From: an uncultured Enterocloster sp.
Lineage (GTDB): Bacteria; Bacillota; Clostridia; Lachnospirales; Lachnospiraceae
Direction of reading: 5' to 3'
DNA: 59,512 nucleotides
Assembly: GCA_944383785.1 (NCBI GenBank)
Contig: CALWQV010000006.1
Coordinates: 1-59,512, forward strand
Made by a program: the position numbers and the translations under genes. The notes under the pieces are model-generated. The model was not told the origin of the DNA, did not search any database, and worked only from the letters and a program-made list of their open reading frames with translations. Shown here piece after piece: positions 51,474 to 59,512 of this stretch; the stretch's first letter is position 1; each line of letters begins with the position of its first letter.

Positions 51474-51525
51474 TGACACCGTGTCATTATAAAACATATA
51501 TAGCATCATTCTGACACTGTGTCAA
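51474..51525 (-). promoter_or_regulatory. Promoter with twin palindromic operators upstream of the alcohol dehydrogenase
   Basis: On the minus strand, TTGACA (51520-51525), a 17-base spacer and TATATA (51497-51502) form a strong promoter. TGACACTGTGTCA (51512-51524) overlaps the -35 box. TGACACCGTGTCA (51474-51486) lies just past the start point. The two 13-bp palindromes are 38 bp apart centre to centre, a layout for repression by a dimeric regulator such as TetR. Confidence 0.8.
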
Positions 51526-51629
51526 CATATTTTTCACAAAAAAAATGGGAAATCCGATGAATATCCCGGCCCATTATGATATAGTAAACTTAAAGCTTTT
51601 CAAAAAAATCAAACAGGAGGAACACGCAT

Positions 51630-52028
51630 ATGGAAACCCCAACCTTAGAACAGGTACGCACCCGCTTCGCCCACGACCGCTTTGCCACAGAAAACGGGGC
51701 TGTCATTGAGGAAATAAAAGAGGGCTATGCCCGATGCTCCATGGACATAACCCCTCTTCATCTCAATGCCGCAGGCTCCGTTATGGGCGGAGCCATCTTT
51801 ACCCTAGCGGACTTCGCCTTCGCCGTAGCGGCCAACTGGAACCAGCCCCTCCACGTCTCCCTTACCTCCCAGATCACCTACCTGGGCGGCGTCAAGGGTA
51901 AAAAGCTCATCGCCCAGGCCCGTATGGTAAAGGAAGGCCGCAGCACATGCTTCTATATGGTCGATGTGACCGATGAGCTGGGAACCACCGTGGCCAGCGT
52001 CACCACAAGCGGCTTTGTAAAAGCCTAA
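51630..52028 (+). CDS. PaaI-type hotdog thioesterase
   Basis: The 132-residue hotdog protein has HLNAAGSVMGGAIFTLADFAFAVAANW (the catalytic Asn/Gly/Asp region), SLTSQITYLGGVKGKKLIAQARMVKEGRST and VDVTDELGTTVAS. PaaI enzymes hydrolyse aryl-CoA thioesters such as phenylacetyl-CoA intermediates. It lies convergent to the ACT/PaaK/Ior genes, which make aryl-CoAs, and so may clear dead-end CoA esters. AGGAGGA precedes the ATG. Confidence 0.9.
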   Translation: METPTLEQVRTRFAHDRFATENGAVIEEIKEGYARCSMDITPLHLNAAGSVMGGAIFTLADFAFAVAANWNQPLHVSLTSQITYLGGVKGKKLIAQARMVKEGRSTCFYMVDVTDELGTTVASVTTSGFVKA

Positions 52029-52030
52029 AC

Positions 52031-52453
52031 CTACTGGCACATTTCCTCGTTGGAATACAGCTCCATGCCGCCTTCCATAACCGCCTTGCCAGCCGCCTCG
52101 CCGTCGGATGCCTTCACGATCATGGCCCGGCGGTTGGCGGAGGCTAGGGCGTACATATACTCGATATTCAGCCCCTGGCTGCAGAGGATATGGGTCATCT
52201 TGTGGAGAGCTCCTACCTTATCCTCCAGTTTAACTGCCAGCACATCCGTCAGCATAGCGGAAAATCCCTTGGCCCTCAAAGCATCCTTAGCCCGCTCCGG
52301 ATCGGAAACCACCATCCGCAGCATGCCATATTCCGTGGTGTCCGCCATGCTCAGAGAAAGGATATTAATATTTTCCTCCCGGATCACATCCGTCACCTGC
52401 TCCAGTCTTCCTTCCCTGTTCTCAATAAAAACCGATAACTGCTTTACAAACAT
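52031..52453 (-). CDS. Tandem ACT-domain protein
   Basis: The 140-residue protein has two ACT domains (VKQLSVFIENREGRLEQVTDVIREENINILSLSMAD and VLAVKLEDKVGALHKMTHILCSQGLNIEYMYA). It is the usual small partner of the phenylacetate-CoA ligase/indolepyruvate oxidoreductase cluster and probably senses an amino acid. GGGGAGGA precedes ATG 52453; the frame is open to 52471. Confidence 0.9.
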   Translation of the reverse strand: MFVKQLSVFIENREGRLEQVTDVIREENINILSLSMADTTEYGMLRMVVSDPERAKDALRAKGFSAMLTDVLAVKLEDKVGALHKMTHILCSQGLNIEYMYALASANRRAMIVKASDGEAAGKAVMEGGMELYSNEEMCQ

Positions 52454-52467
52454 CTTCGATCCTCCCC

Positions 52468-53766
52468 TCACTTTAATTTCCGCTTGTCAATTACATGCTG
52501 GGTCTTGCCCATACTGCGCTCGATGCTCTTAGGCTCCACCAGCTTTACCTTTACGGAAAGGCCGATGGCCTGCTGAATCACATGGGCGATCCGGTTGGTC
52601 AGATTCTCCAGTTCCCGAATCTCATCGGAGAAGAAGCGCTCCTCCACCTCCACCTGAACCTCCAGGGTATCCATATTGTTGATCCGGTCCACGATCAGCA
52701 GGTAATGAGGCGTAGTCTCACCCATTTCCAGAAGGGCGGCCTCAATCTGGGACGGGAATACGTTCACACCCCGGATAATCAGCATATCATCGGTACGCCC
52801 TGTAAATCTGGCGATGCGGGCAGTGGTACGGCCGCAGGCGCAGGGGCTGTGGTCAATGCTGGTCAGATCCTTGGTACGGTAACGGATTAAGGGCAGCCCT
52901 TCTTTGGTCAAAGTTGAAATCACCAGTTCTCCCGTCATGCCGTCCCTTAAAGGCTTCAGCGTATTCTGATCCACGATCTCCGGCAGGAAATGATCCTCGT
53001 GGATGTGCAGCCCCTTGTGGAAGCTGCAGTCCGTGGCCACGCCGGGACCCATGATCTCGCTGAGGCCATAAATATCATGGGCATGGATGCCCAGATACTG
53101 TTCGATCTGGCCGCGCATCCCCTCTGTCCAGGGCTCCGCTCCATTTAAAGAGGCCTTCAGACAGATCTGATCCCGGACTCCCATCTCTTCAATGGTCTCC
53201 GCAATGTGAAGCAGATAGGAAGGCGTACACATGATGCCTGTTACCCCAAAATCAATCATCATGGTAATCAGCTTCTTCGTATTGCCGGTAGACATAGGAA
53301 CTACTGTAGCCCCCATCTTCTCAGCGCCGTAATGAGCCCCCAGGCCGCCGGTAAACAGGCCGTAGCCGTAGGCTACCTGGATGATATCCTCCTTTCCCAG
53401 CCCCGCCATGGCAATACAGCGGGCCACGCACTCGCTCCAGATATCAATATCCCGGCGGGTGTAACCCACCACCGTCGCCTTCCCTGTGGTTCCACTGGAG
53501 GCGTGAATCCGGGTAATCTGGCTGTTGGGTACGGCAAACATGCCGAAGGGATAGGTATCCCTCAGATCATCCTTTGTGGTAAACGGAAGCTTATCCAGAT
53601 CCTCAATCCCCCGGATATCTCCCGGCTCCAGGCCCAGCGCCTGCATCTTCTTGCGGTAATACTCCACACTGTGATAGACCCGGTCCACCAACTTCACCAG
53701 CCTAGCGCTCTGGAGATTGGTCATCTCGTCCCGGCTCATACATTCCTTTGTCTCATTCCAAATCAT
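52468..53766 (-). CDS. paaK: Phenylacetate-CoA ligase family protein (first copy)
   Basis: This 432-residue AMP-forming ligase shows the PaaK motifs [38 protein letters not shown] (phosphate loop), [23 protein letters not shown] and [19 protein letters not shown]. It activates aryl acids with CoA and ATP. It follows iorB by 52 bases in the same operon and resembles the second copy at 56147 throughout. It could run in reverse to yield ATP from aryl-CoA made by IorAB. GAGAGG lies before the ATG. Confidence 0.92.
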   Translation of the reverse strand: MIWNETKECMSRDEMTNLQSARLVKLVDRVYHSVEYYRKKMQALGLEPGDIRGIEDLDKLPFTTKDDLRDTYPFGMFAVPNSQITRIHASSGTTGKATVVGYTRRDIDIWSECVARCIAMAGLGKEDIIQVAYGYGLFTGGLGAHYGAEKMGATVVPMSTGNTKKLITMMIDFGVTGIMCTPSYLLHIAETIEEMGVRDQICLKASLNGAEPWTEGMRGQIEQYLGIHAHDIYGLSEIMGPGVATDCSFHKGLHIHEDHFLPEIVDQNTLKPLRDGMTGELVISTLTKEGLPLIRYRTKDLTSIDHSPCACGRTTARIARFTGRTDDMLIIRGVNVFPSQIEAALLEMGETTPHYLLIVDRINNMDTLEVQVEVEERFFSDEIRELENLTNRIAHVIQQAIGLSVKVKLVEPKSIERSMGKTQHVIDKRKLK

Positions 53767-53818
53767 GGCCTCTCTTCTCCCTGGTTTATTTTTCGTTTTT
53801 GCTTAAAGCCGTCCCCCA

Positions 53819-54394
53819 TCAGACGGACAGCTGATAGCCTGCCTCAAATGCCGCTTTGTTAATCTCAATGGTCTTTGGCGGAACCGTACTCTCAATCACA
53901 GAGATCCACTGCTCCTTTGAGAAGGTCATATGGCGGGCCGCCGCTCCTAAAACCACCACGTTAAAGACCTTGGAGGTTCCAAGCTTCTTTGCCTCCGCCA
54001 TAGCCTCCACCACAATGGTTTTCCGCTCCTTCTTCAGCCGCTCAATAATCCCTTCCGGGTAGGAAGCGGCTCCCGTTACCACCGTAATGGGGTCAATCCG
54101 CCAGTCATTTACCACCACAACGCCATCCTTTTTCAGGAAATGAAGGTAGCGCAAAGCTTCCAGCTTTTCAAAGGCAATCAGCACATCCGCCTGTCCCTCT
54201 TCCACAATGGGTTCCGCCACCTGCTCCCCATAGCGCACAAAAGTCACCACGCTTCCGCCTCTCTGGGCCATGCCGTGTACCTCTGACAGCTTCACATCAT
54301 ATCCAGCTCCCACCGCCAGTTTTCCTAAAATCCGGCTGGTAAGCAGCGTTCCCTGGCCGCCTACGCCCACAATCATAATATTTTTGGAATCCAT
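53819..54394 (-). CDS. iorB: Indolepyruvate:ferredoxin oxidoreductase, beta subunit
   Basis: The 191-residue subunit starts MDSKNIMIVGVGGQGTLLTSRILGKLA and carries SEVHGMAQRGGSVVTFVRYG, both typical of the gamma/beta part of 2-oxoacid:ferredoxin oxidoreductases. It works with IorA to turn aryl-pyruvates into aryl-acetyl-CoA with reduced ferredoxin. ATG 54394 is chosen for AGGTGA upstream; a GTG at 54403 would overlap iorA. Confidence 0.94.
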   Translation of the reverse strand: MDSKNIMIVGVGGQGTLLTSRILGKLAVGAGYDVKLSEVHGMAQRGGSVVTFVRYGEQVAEPIVEEGQADVLIAFEKLEALRYLHFLKKDGVVVVNDWRIDPITVVTGAASYPEGIIERLKKERKTIVVEAMAEAKKLGTSKVFNVVVLGAAARHMTFSKEQWISVIESTVPPKTIEINKAAFEAGYQLSV

Positions 54395-54395
54395 C

Positions 54396-56144
54396 TTATT
54401 CACCTGCCTTTACCTGCTCGATCGCGCCAAATTTGCACAGCTGCATGCACAGGCCGCAGCCGTTGCACATGGTTTCATCTATGGAAATCGTTCCGTCCTC
54501 ATTCTTCGTCAGCGCGGGACAGCCGGGCTTTAAGCAGGCTCCGCACTTTTTGCACTTCTCCGGTATGGGCCGGCATTTATTTGGGAACTTCATCCCCTTT
54601 AACAGGGCGCAGGGCGCCTGGGCGATGATCACCGACAGGGCGTCGGCATTTACCTCTTCACGGATCACTTTCTCAAGCTCGGCCTGGTCGAAGGCGTTTA
54701 CCTCCCGCACATGGGTGATGCCCATGGCCCGGCAGAGCTCCGGGATACAGATAGCCGGCACAATCTCGCCCTTTAAAGTCTTTCCCGTAGCGGCATGGTC
54801 CTGATGGCCCGTCATGCCGGTGGTGGAATTATCCAGAATAATCACCGTGCCTCTGGCCTGGTTGTAGACCATATTCATCAGGGAGTTTACTCCCGTATGC
54901 ATAAAGGTGGAGTCGCCGATTACCGCTACCCAATCCTTAATATACTCTCTTCCCCTGGCCTTCTCCATGCCGTGAAGGGAACTGATGCTGGCGCCCATGC
55001 AAATGGTGGTATCGATCACGCCAAGAGGCGCCACCGCTCCCAGTGTATAGCAGCCAATGTCTCCGGCGGCCCGGATCTTTAAACGCTTCAAAGCCGTAAA
55101 CACGCTTCTGTGAGGACATCCGGGGCAGAGAATCGGGGGCCTTGCGGGAACGCCTTCCTCCGGCACAGCCTGGATCTTCTGGCCCAATACCTTCTCCCTC
55201 AGCAGATTGGCGCTGTATTCGCCCTGGATGGTGAAAATCTCCTTGCCTATGGCCTTTGAGATCCCCCATGCCTTCACCTGCTCCTCGATCACAGGCTCCA
55301 GCTCCTCAAATATGTACAGCCGGCCCACCTTCGCCGCGAATTCCTCGATCAGCTTTCTGGGAAGGGGATTCACCAGCCCCAGCTTCAGCACGGAAGCCTC
55401 CGGCATAGCCTCCCGGATATACTGATAGGCGATGCCGCAGGTAATGAATCCTACGGATAAATCGCGGTACTCCGCCCGGTTGATGGGCATGGTATTGGCG
55501 TCCTCTGCCATCCGCTTCATCCTGGCCTCCACCGCCAGATGGCGCTTGATGGCGTTTCCCGGCATCATCACATACTTGGCCGCATTCCGCTCATAGGGGA
55601 TATCCTGTGGAACCTTTCGCTCCTCAAGCTCCACCAGACCCTGGGAATGGGAAAGGCGGGTGGTGGTGCGCAGAATCACCGGAGTATCATATTCTTCGCT
55701 GAGCTCAAATGCGTACTTCATAAACGCCTTTGCCTCCGCGCTGTCCGAAGGCTCCACCACCGGCACCATAGCTGCCCGGGCTACCATGCGGGTGTCCTGC
55801 TCGTTCTGGGAACTGTACATGCCGGGGTCATCGGCCACTACCACAACCATGCCGCCGTTCACGCCCGTATATGCCGCCGTATAAAGGGGATCTGCGGCCA
55901 CATTCAGGCCCACATGCTTCATAGCGCACATGGAGCGGACGCCGGCGATGGATGCGCCGATGGCCACCTCTGTAGCTACCTTCTCGTTGGGGGCCCACTC
56001 GGCGTAGACCTCCTCGTATTTTGCCAGGGACTCGCTGACCTCCGTGCTGGGGGTTCCCGGATAAGCGGCGGAAACCTTCACCCCGGCCTCGTAGGCGCCT
56101 CTGGCGATTGCCTCATTGCCCAATAAAATCTTTTTCTCAGACAC
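54396..56144 (-). CDS. iorA: Indolepyruvate:ferredoxin oxidoreductase, alpha subunit
   Basis: The 582-residue catalytic subunit starts at GTG. The N-terminal pyrimidine-binding domain has GNEAIARGAYEAGVKVSAAYPGTPSTE. The thiamine diphosphate-binding core has LCPGCPHRS, GDIGCYTLG, GDSTFMHTGVNSLMN and DNSTTGMTGHQDH. The C terminus holds two [4Fe-4S] sites (CKKCGACLKPGCP and CNGCGLCMQLCKFGAI). It oxidises indolepyruvate, phenylpyruvate and similar acids from aromatic amino acid breakdown. Confidence 0.96.
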   Translation of the reverse strand: MSEKKILLGNEAIARGAYEAGVKVSAAYPGTPSTEVSESLAKYEEVYAEWAPNEKVATEVAIGASIAGVRSMCAMKHVGLNVAADPLYTAAYTGVNGGMVVVVADDPGMYSSQNEQDTRMVARAAMVPVVEPSDSAEAKAFMKYAFELSEEYDTPVILRTTTRLSHSQGLVELEERKVPQDIPYERNAAKYVMMPGNAIKRHLAVEARMKRMAEDANTMPINRAEYRDLSVGFITCGIAYQYIREAMPEASVLKLGLVNPLPRKLIEEFAAKVGRLYIFEELEPVIEEQVKAWGISKAIGKEIFTIQGEYSANLLREKVLGQKIQAVPEEGVPARPPILCPGCPHRSVFTALKRLKIRAAGDIGCYTLGAVAPLGVIDTTICMGASISSLHGMEKARGREYIKDWVAVIGDSTFMHTGVNSLMNMVYNQARGTVIILDNSTTGMTGHQDHAATGKTLKGEIVPAICIPELCRAMGITHVREVNAFDQAELEKVIREEVNADALSVIIAQAPCALLKGMKFPNKCRPIPEKCKKCGACLKPGCPALTKNEDGTISIDETMCNGCGLCMQLCKFGAIEQVKAGE

Positions 56145-56146
56145 CT

Positions 56147-57457
56147 CTATTTTCCTTCCTTTCGTAAATCTGTTACACGCTTCGCCTTGCCCTCGAAACG
56201 CTGCAGGGTATTGGGAGATACCAGCTGTACCCGCGCATCCAGGCCCAGCATCAGGTGTAGGCGATCCTTAAGCCGCCGTTCCAGGGCTTCCAGTGCTCCG
56301 TAGGAGTCCATCATGCTCTCCGCCTCTACCTCTACCCGGATGGTAAGGATATCGGAGTGATGGGCCCGCTCCACCAGAATCTCGTAATTGGGACCGATTC
56401 CCTCGGTCTTGATCAGCACTTCCTCGATCTGGCTGGGGAACACATTGACTCCACGGATCTTTAACATATCGTCGGTACGGCCGGAGAGATTCTCCATCCG
56501 GGCCGTGGTTCGGCCGCAGGGACAGGGCTCGTACATCAGCCTGGTAATATCCCGGGTGCGGTAGCGGATCAGGGGCAGGGCCTCCTTGGTAATACAGGTC
56601 ACCACCAGCTCCCCCTTCTCGCCGGCGGGCAGAACCTGTCCGGTCTTGGGGTCAATCACCTCGGGGATGAAATGATCCTCATTAATGTGCATACCCCTAA
56701 GCTCCAGGCATTCCCCGGACACGCCGGGGCCCATCAGCTCGCTCATGCCATAATTCTGGGTAATCCTGGCGTCCTCTCCCCAGGCCTTGTGCAGCTCGCT
56801 TCTCATGGCTTCCGTCATCAGCTCGCTGCCTAAAACCAGGGTTTTAACCTTCAAATCCTTCTTAGGGTCGATGCCAATCTCCTTCGCCACCTCCGCGATG
56901 CGCATGGCGTAGGATGGGGTAGCCACCAGCAGGGTCGTACCGAAATCCTTCATGTACATCAGCTGCTTTTCTGTATTTCCCGTAGAGGAAGGGACAATGG
57001 CCGCCCCTACCTTTTCCAGCCCGTTGTGCAGCCCCAGGGCTCCCGTAAACATGCCGTATCCAAAACAGATCTGGGCGATATCGTCCTCGCATCCGCCCGC
57101 CGCTACCGCCAGCCTGGCAACGCACTCCTTCCAGACCTCCAGATCGCCCTCTGTATATCCCACCACCGTGGGCTTTCCCGTAGTACCGCTGGAAGCGTGA
57201 ATCCTGCGCAGCTTCTTAAGCGGCACGGCAAACAGGCCGTAGGGATAATTGTCCCTCATATCCTGCTTCGTTGTAAAGGGAAGCTTTTCCAGATCCTTCA
57301 GGGTTTTTATATCCTCCGGCTTTACCCCCGCCTCATCCATCTTCCTGCGGTAAGCCGGGACAGACTCGTAAACACGCCTGACCGTATCCTTCAGGCGCGC
57401 CAGCTGTATCGACTCGATCTCCTCCCTGGACATGGTTTCCTCTTTTGCCCATATCAT
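56147..57457 (-). CDS. paaK: Phenylacetate-CoA ligase family protein (second copy)
   Basis: This is a 436-residue ligase with [64 protein letters not shown] and [22 protein letters not shown]. It is paralogous to the first copy and heads the operon. The frame stays open to 57565, but GGAGG before ATG 57457 and the family's N terminus fix the start. It ends 2 bases before iorA begins. Confidence 0.92.
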   Translation of the reverse strand: MIWAKEETMSREEIESIQLARLKDTVRRVYESVPAYRRKMDEAGVKPEDIKTLKDLEKLPFTTKQDMRDNYPYGLFAVPLKKLRRIHASSGTTGKPTVVGYTEGDLEVWKECVARLAVAAGGCEDDIAQICFGYGMFTGALGLHNGLEKVGAAIVPSSTGNTEKQLMYMKDFGTTLLVATPSYAMRIAEVAKEIGIDPKKDLKVKTLVLGSELMTEAMRSELHKAWGEDARITQNYGMSELMGPGVSGECLELRGMHINEDHFIPEVIDPKTGQVLPAGEKGELVVTCITKEALPLIRYRTRDITRLMYEPCPCGRTTARMENLSGRTDDMLKIRGVNVFPSQIEEVLIKTEGIGPNYEILVERAHHSDILTIRVEVEAESMMDSYGALEALERRLKDRLHLMLGLDARVQLVSPNTLQRFEGKAKRVTDLRKEGK

Positions 57458-57511
57458 GGCCGCTGACCTCCTTTTCCTTTTGCCCTTTAAAGCGGCATAA
57501 TGTCTGACGGT

Positions 57512-57540
57512 ATTATAACATCTTTTCCCAGATTTGTCTC
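57512..57540 (-). promoter_or_regulatory. Promoter of the paaK-iorA-iorB-paaK-ACT operon
   Basis: On the minus strand, TATAAT (57512-57517) with an extended TG, a 17-base spacer and GAGACA (57535-57540), in the short gap before the first gene. Confidence 0.65.
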
Positions 57541-57549
57541 CCTGTTTTT

Positions 57550-59373
57550 CTAGTCTTCCACCCACGCTCCATCAGGGCCCACGGTATATCCGTCCGGCGT
57601 GGTGGTATTCGCGTACATGGCTCCGTCGGGGCCGAAATAATAGCTCTTCTCCTCAATCTCCTTCCAGCCGCTTTTAGCCATCGTCCCGTTCTCATAATAG
57701 TACCAGGCGCTTCCCTGCTGCACCCAGCCCTGGTTATAATCCGCAGGCGAAAGAACCGTCTCCCGCTCAACCTCTCCCGGGGCCTCCGACTCTTCCAGAT
57801 CCCCGATATAGACGCGGTACATGGGTTCTTTGCGGCCGGCTTCCAAATCCGCGTAATTCTCAAAACGGTAATACAGCATGCTGTCCACAATATTAAACCA
57901 GGTAGCCTTTGGCGCAATCTCCTTTAAATCCGATCCGTCCAGCCCGCAGCTGTAAAGGCTGCCGCTTATGGAAGCATCCTCGCTGTCAGACCGTCCCACA
58001 AAATAGATCCTGTCCCGGTAAATGCTCATCTGGATGATTTTCATCCAGCTCTGATCCGCCGGCGCGGCGTAAAGCTCCCGGATATCATTTCCCGCCAGGG
58101 ACATGGATTTAATCTTCATACTGCTCTCGCTCTGCTCCGGCCCGGCGCTGTAATAAATCCTGCCGTTGTAGATGCAGTATTCCGCCGCGGAAAATCCTGG
58201 AATCTCCACCTCATTTTCCCCGGTCTGCAGGTTCATGCGGCAGATTCCCTTGGCGGTCCAGTAATACAGATTCCCGTCCACAATACTGATGTCCGGAAGG
58301 CCCTCGCACTCTTCCCCCGGAATCATGTAAAGCTCTTCAAAACCGGAGCCGTCGCATCCTACCCGTGCGATCCGGTACCCAAGCTGATCCCCGGTGTAGT
58401 AGCTGAAATAGCATTTCCCGTCCACAATGGCGTCAAAGCTGAGCCATCCGTCGCTTCCCACATAGGAAATGTCCGTCAGCTTCTTCTGGTCTGAGCCGTC
58501 AGGCTTTACCCGGTAAAGGTTCAGATCCGTCTCCGCCCCGCTAACGTCCCCAGGGCTGGTCTTACAGTAGTAAATATAGCCGTCCAGCATATGCATATCC
58601 TTCATGTATACGCCCGCAAGCCCCTCTGTCTGGCTTACTGTCCCATCCCCGCTTAAGGAGTAAATCCCCTCGTTGTCCAGGGGATTGCGGAAATACACGG
58701 TATCGCCGTCCGATACCATCCGGGCGTAGCAGTGGGTATTGCCGAACAGATTTCCCTCATCCTGGGAGGAACCGGCGGGGACAGGATTGTCCAGGATCTC
58801 CCGCTTCACCGGCTCCTCTTGCGCTTCTGTCTCTGTCTGTGCCGCGGCCGTCGTCTCCCCGTCTTCCTGGGACTGGCCTTCCTCCCCTTCCCCGCCTGGC
58901 AAAGCTTCCGCCTCCTGGAGCGTGGTTTCCTTCTGCTCCCCGGTTCCCTGGCTTTTAACCAGAAACATGCTGGCCCCTATGGCCGCCGCTGCCAGCAGGA
59001 TCACCAGAAGGGCCGCCAGGCCGATCAGCTTCCATTTCTTTCCGCTTTTTCTTACCGGCTCCTGGGGCGGCTCCGGCAAGGTCTTCCCCTTATACTCGAT
59101 CTGAATCTCATCAATCCACTTATCCTCATCCTTCCGGGCAGGTTTTGGGGATGGGGCGGCCTTGGGAGCCGGACCCGGCTTTGGAGCTGGCCGGGAGGCG
59201 GACGCTAGCCCCGCCTTCGGAGCTGGCCGGGCAGCAGGCGATGGCCCCGCCTTCGGCCCCGGACTCGTCTGCGGCCCGGGCTTCTGACCGGAAACCGGCT
59301 TTAACAGGTTGCCACAGCCGCTGCAAAAGCGGGCTCCGTCTTTGTTTTCTTTCCCACATTTTGGACAAAACAT
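57550..59373 (-). CDS. Zinc-ribbon membrane protein with DUF5050-like propeller and cell-wall-type repeats
   Basis: The 607-residue protein has an N-terminal zinc ribbon (CPKCGKENKDGARFCSGCG), a Pro/Ala/Lys-rich linker to about residue 95, one membrane segment (about 133-158), an acidic Glu/Gln/Ala-rich stretch, then a large outer domain. The outer domain has repeating units of the DUF5050/beta-propeller kind (GIYSLSGDGT, DGYIYYCKTS, GNLYYWTAKGICRM, GRIYYSAGPEQ, DRIYFVGRSD). The last 60 residues resemble choline/cell-wall-binding repeats (GWVQQGSAWYYYENGTMAKSGWKEI). It is probably anchored in the membrane with its sensor-like part outside. The function is unknown. Confidence 0.85.
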   Translation of the reverse strand: MFCPKCGKENKDGARFCSGCGNLLKPVSGQKPGPQTSPGPKAGPSPAARPAPKAGLASASRPAPKPGPAPKAAPSPKPARKDEDKWIDEIQIEYKGKTLPEPPQEPVRKSGKKWKLIGLAALLVILLAAAAIGASMFLVKSQGTGEQKETTLQEAEALPGGEGEEGQSQEDGETTAAAQTETEAQEEPVKREILDNPVPAGSSQDEGNLFGNTHCYARMVSDGDTVYFRNPLDNEGIYSLSGDGTVSQTEGLAGVYMKDMHMLDGYIYYCKTSPGDVSGAETDLNLYRVKPDGSDQKKLTDISYVGSDGWLSFDAIVDGKCYFSYYTGDQLGYRIARVGCDGSGFEELYMIPGEECEGLPDISIVDGNLYYWTAKGICRMNLQTGENEVEIPGFSAAEYCIYNGRIYYSAGPEQSESSMKIKSMSLAGNDIRELYAAPADQSWMKIIQMSIYRDRIYFVGRSDSEDASISGSLYSCGLDGSDLKEIAPKATWFNIVDSMLYYRFENYADLEAGRKEPMYRVYIGDLEESEAPGEVERETVLSPADYNQGWVQQGSAWYYYENGTMAKSGWKEIEEKSYYFGPDGAMYANTTTPDGYTVGPDGAWVED

Positions 59374-59415
59374 AGCTTTTTCTCCTCATAATTATCAAGA
59401 TTTTTCATTTATTAT

Positions 59416-59458
59416 ATCATGTCCGCTAACCTCATCGTTCGCCTGCGGCTCCGATTCG
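59416..59458. other. Right-end spacer with small inverted repeat
   Basis: A GTCCGCT/AGTGGAC pair (one G-U) near 59421-59466 is the only structure in 59374-59512. A TATAAT lies near 59410 on the minus strand for the zinc-ribbon gene. The rest, to the border, holds no gene. Confidence 0.3.
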
Positions 59459-59512
59459 CTAAGTGGACAGGTATAACTCGCACTAGGCTCGAAAAAACCT
59501 CGCCAAGTGCTC

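Noticed and set aside
55539..56126. 195-codon plus-strand frame opposite iorA
   Set aside because: It is antisense to the conserved N-terminal domain of IorA, with a Cys/His-rich composition typical of mirror frames.

Overview
The window looks like a chromosome segment of an anaerobic gut-type Clostridia (Lachnospiraceae-like) bacterium. This rests on gene families rather than marker genes: no rRNA or tRNA was seen. Pointers are AGGAGG-type ribosome binding sites, TTGACA/TATAAT promoters, oxygen-independent enzymes (indolepyruvate:ferredoxin oxidoreductase, a 2-hydroxyacyl-CoA dehydratase activase, CbiK, a Nim-like flavoprotein) and a DUF4869 gene. The 14-25 kb and 28-40 kb stretches are visibly richer in A/T than the rest.

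Layout. 0-13.5 kb is a mixed region: an orphan LytTR response regulator, a CcdA-TlpA thiol-redox fusion with a zinc-ribbon membrane protein, an ABC-F ribosome-protection gene behind an apparent transcription attenuator, a Nim-like flavoprotein, a giant acyl-CoA dehydratase activase broken by three lesions, MarR, CbiK, a DUF3089 lipoprotein and an Rpn-family nuclease. 14.2-25.1 kb is a plus-strand catabolic operon: GntR regulator, DapA-family aldolase, a complete Liv-type ABC importer (SBP, two permeases, two ATPases), three flavoprotein/iron-sulfur oxidoreductase components and a LarA-like nickel-pincer isomerase. Together they could import, epimerise, oxidise and cleave a 2-hydroxy or sugar acid.

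26.2-39.7 kb is a 13-gene minus-strand locus. It holds a sugar-type ABC importer (YtfQRT-YjfF layout), an unknown TIM-barrel-like protein, an MBL hydrolase, an M20 deacylase, a D-aminoacylase-like amidohydrolase, RidA, a fold-III PLP enzyme of the D-threonine aldolase/D-serine dehydratase type, a YheO-type regulator, 2-keto-3-deoxygalactonokinase and KDPG-type aldolase. The enzymes line up as a plausible route from an N-acyl amino-sugar acid (such as N-acetylglucosaminate or galactosaminate) to pyruvate and glyceraldehyde phosphate. This is inference.

40-45.3 kb is a defence-like island: an AAA/DUF4143 ATPase, then a five-gene minus-strand operon of RloA-like ATPase, RloB-like TOPRIM-type protein (AbiL-like pair), a 2H RNA phosphodiesterase (ThpR), DUF4869 and an unusual P-loop protein. 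45.4-51.4 kb holds threonine aldolase, glycerol dehydrogenase, and an alcohol dehydrogenase-flavodoxin-ferredoxin/aldo-keto reductase-TetR group with paired palindromic operators. A 158-bp cloverleaf-shaped inverted-repeat element lies in that group, with reduced copies elsewhere in the window. 51.6-57.5 kb carries a thioesterase and an aromatic 2-keto acid module (PaaK, IorA, IorB, PaaK, ACT). The right end is a zinc-ribbon membrane protein with a large extracytoplasmic domain.
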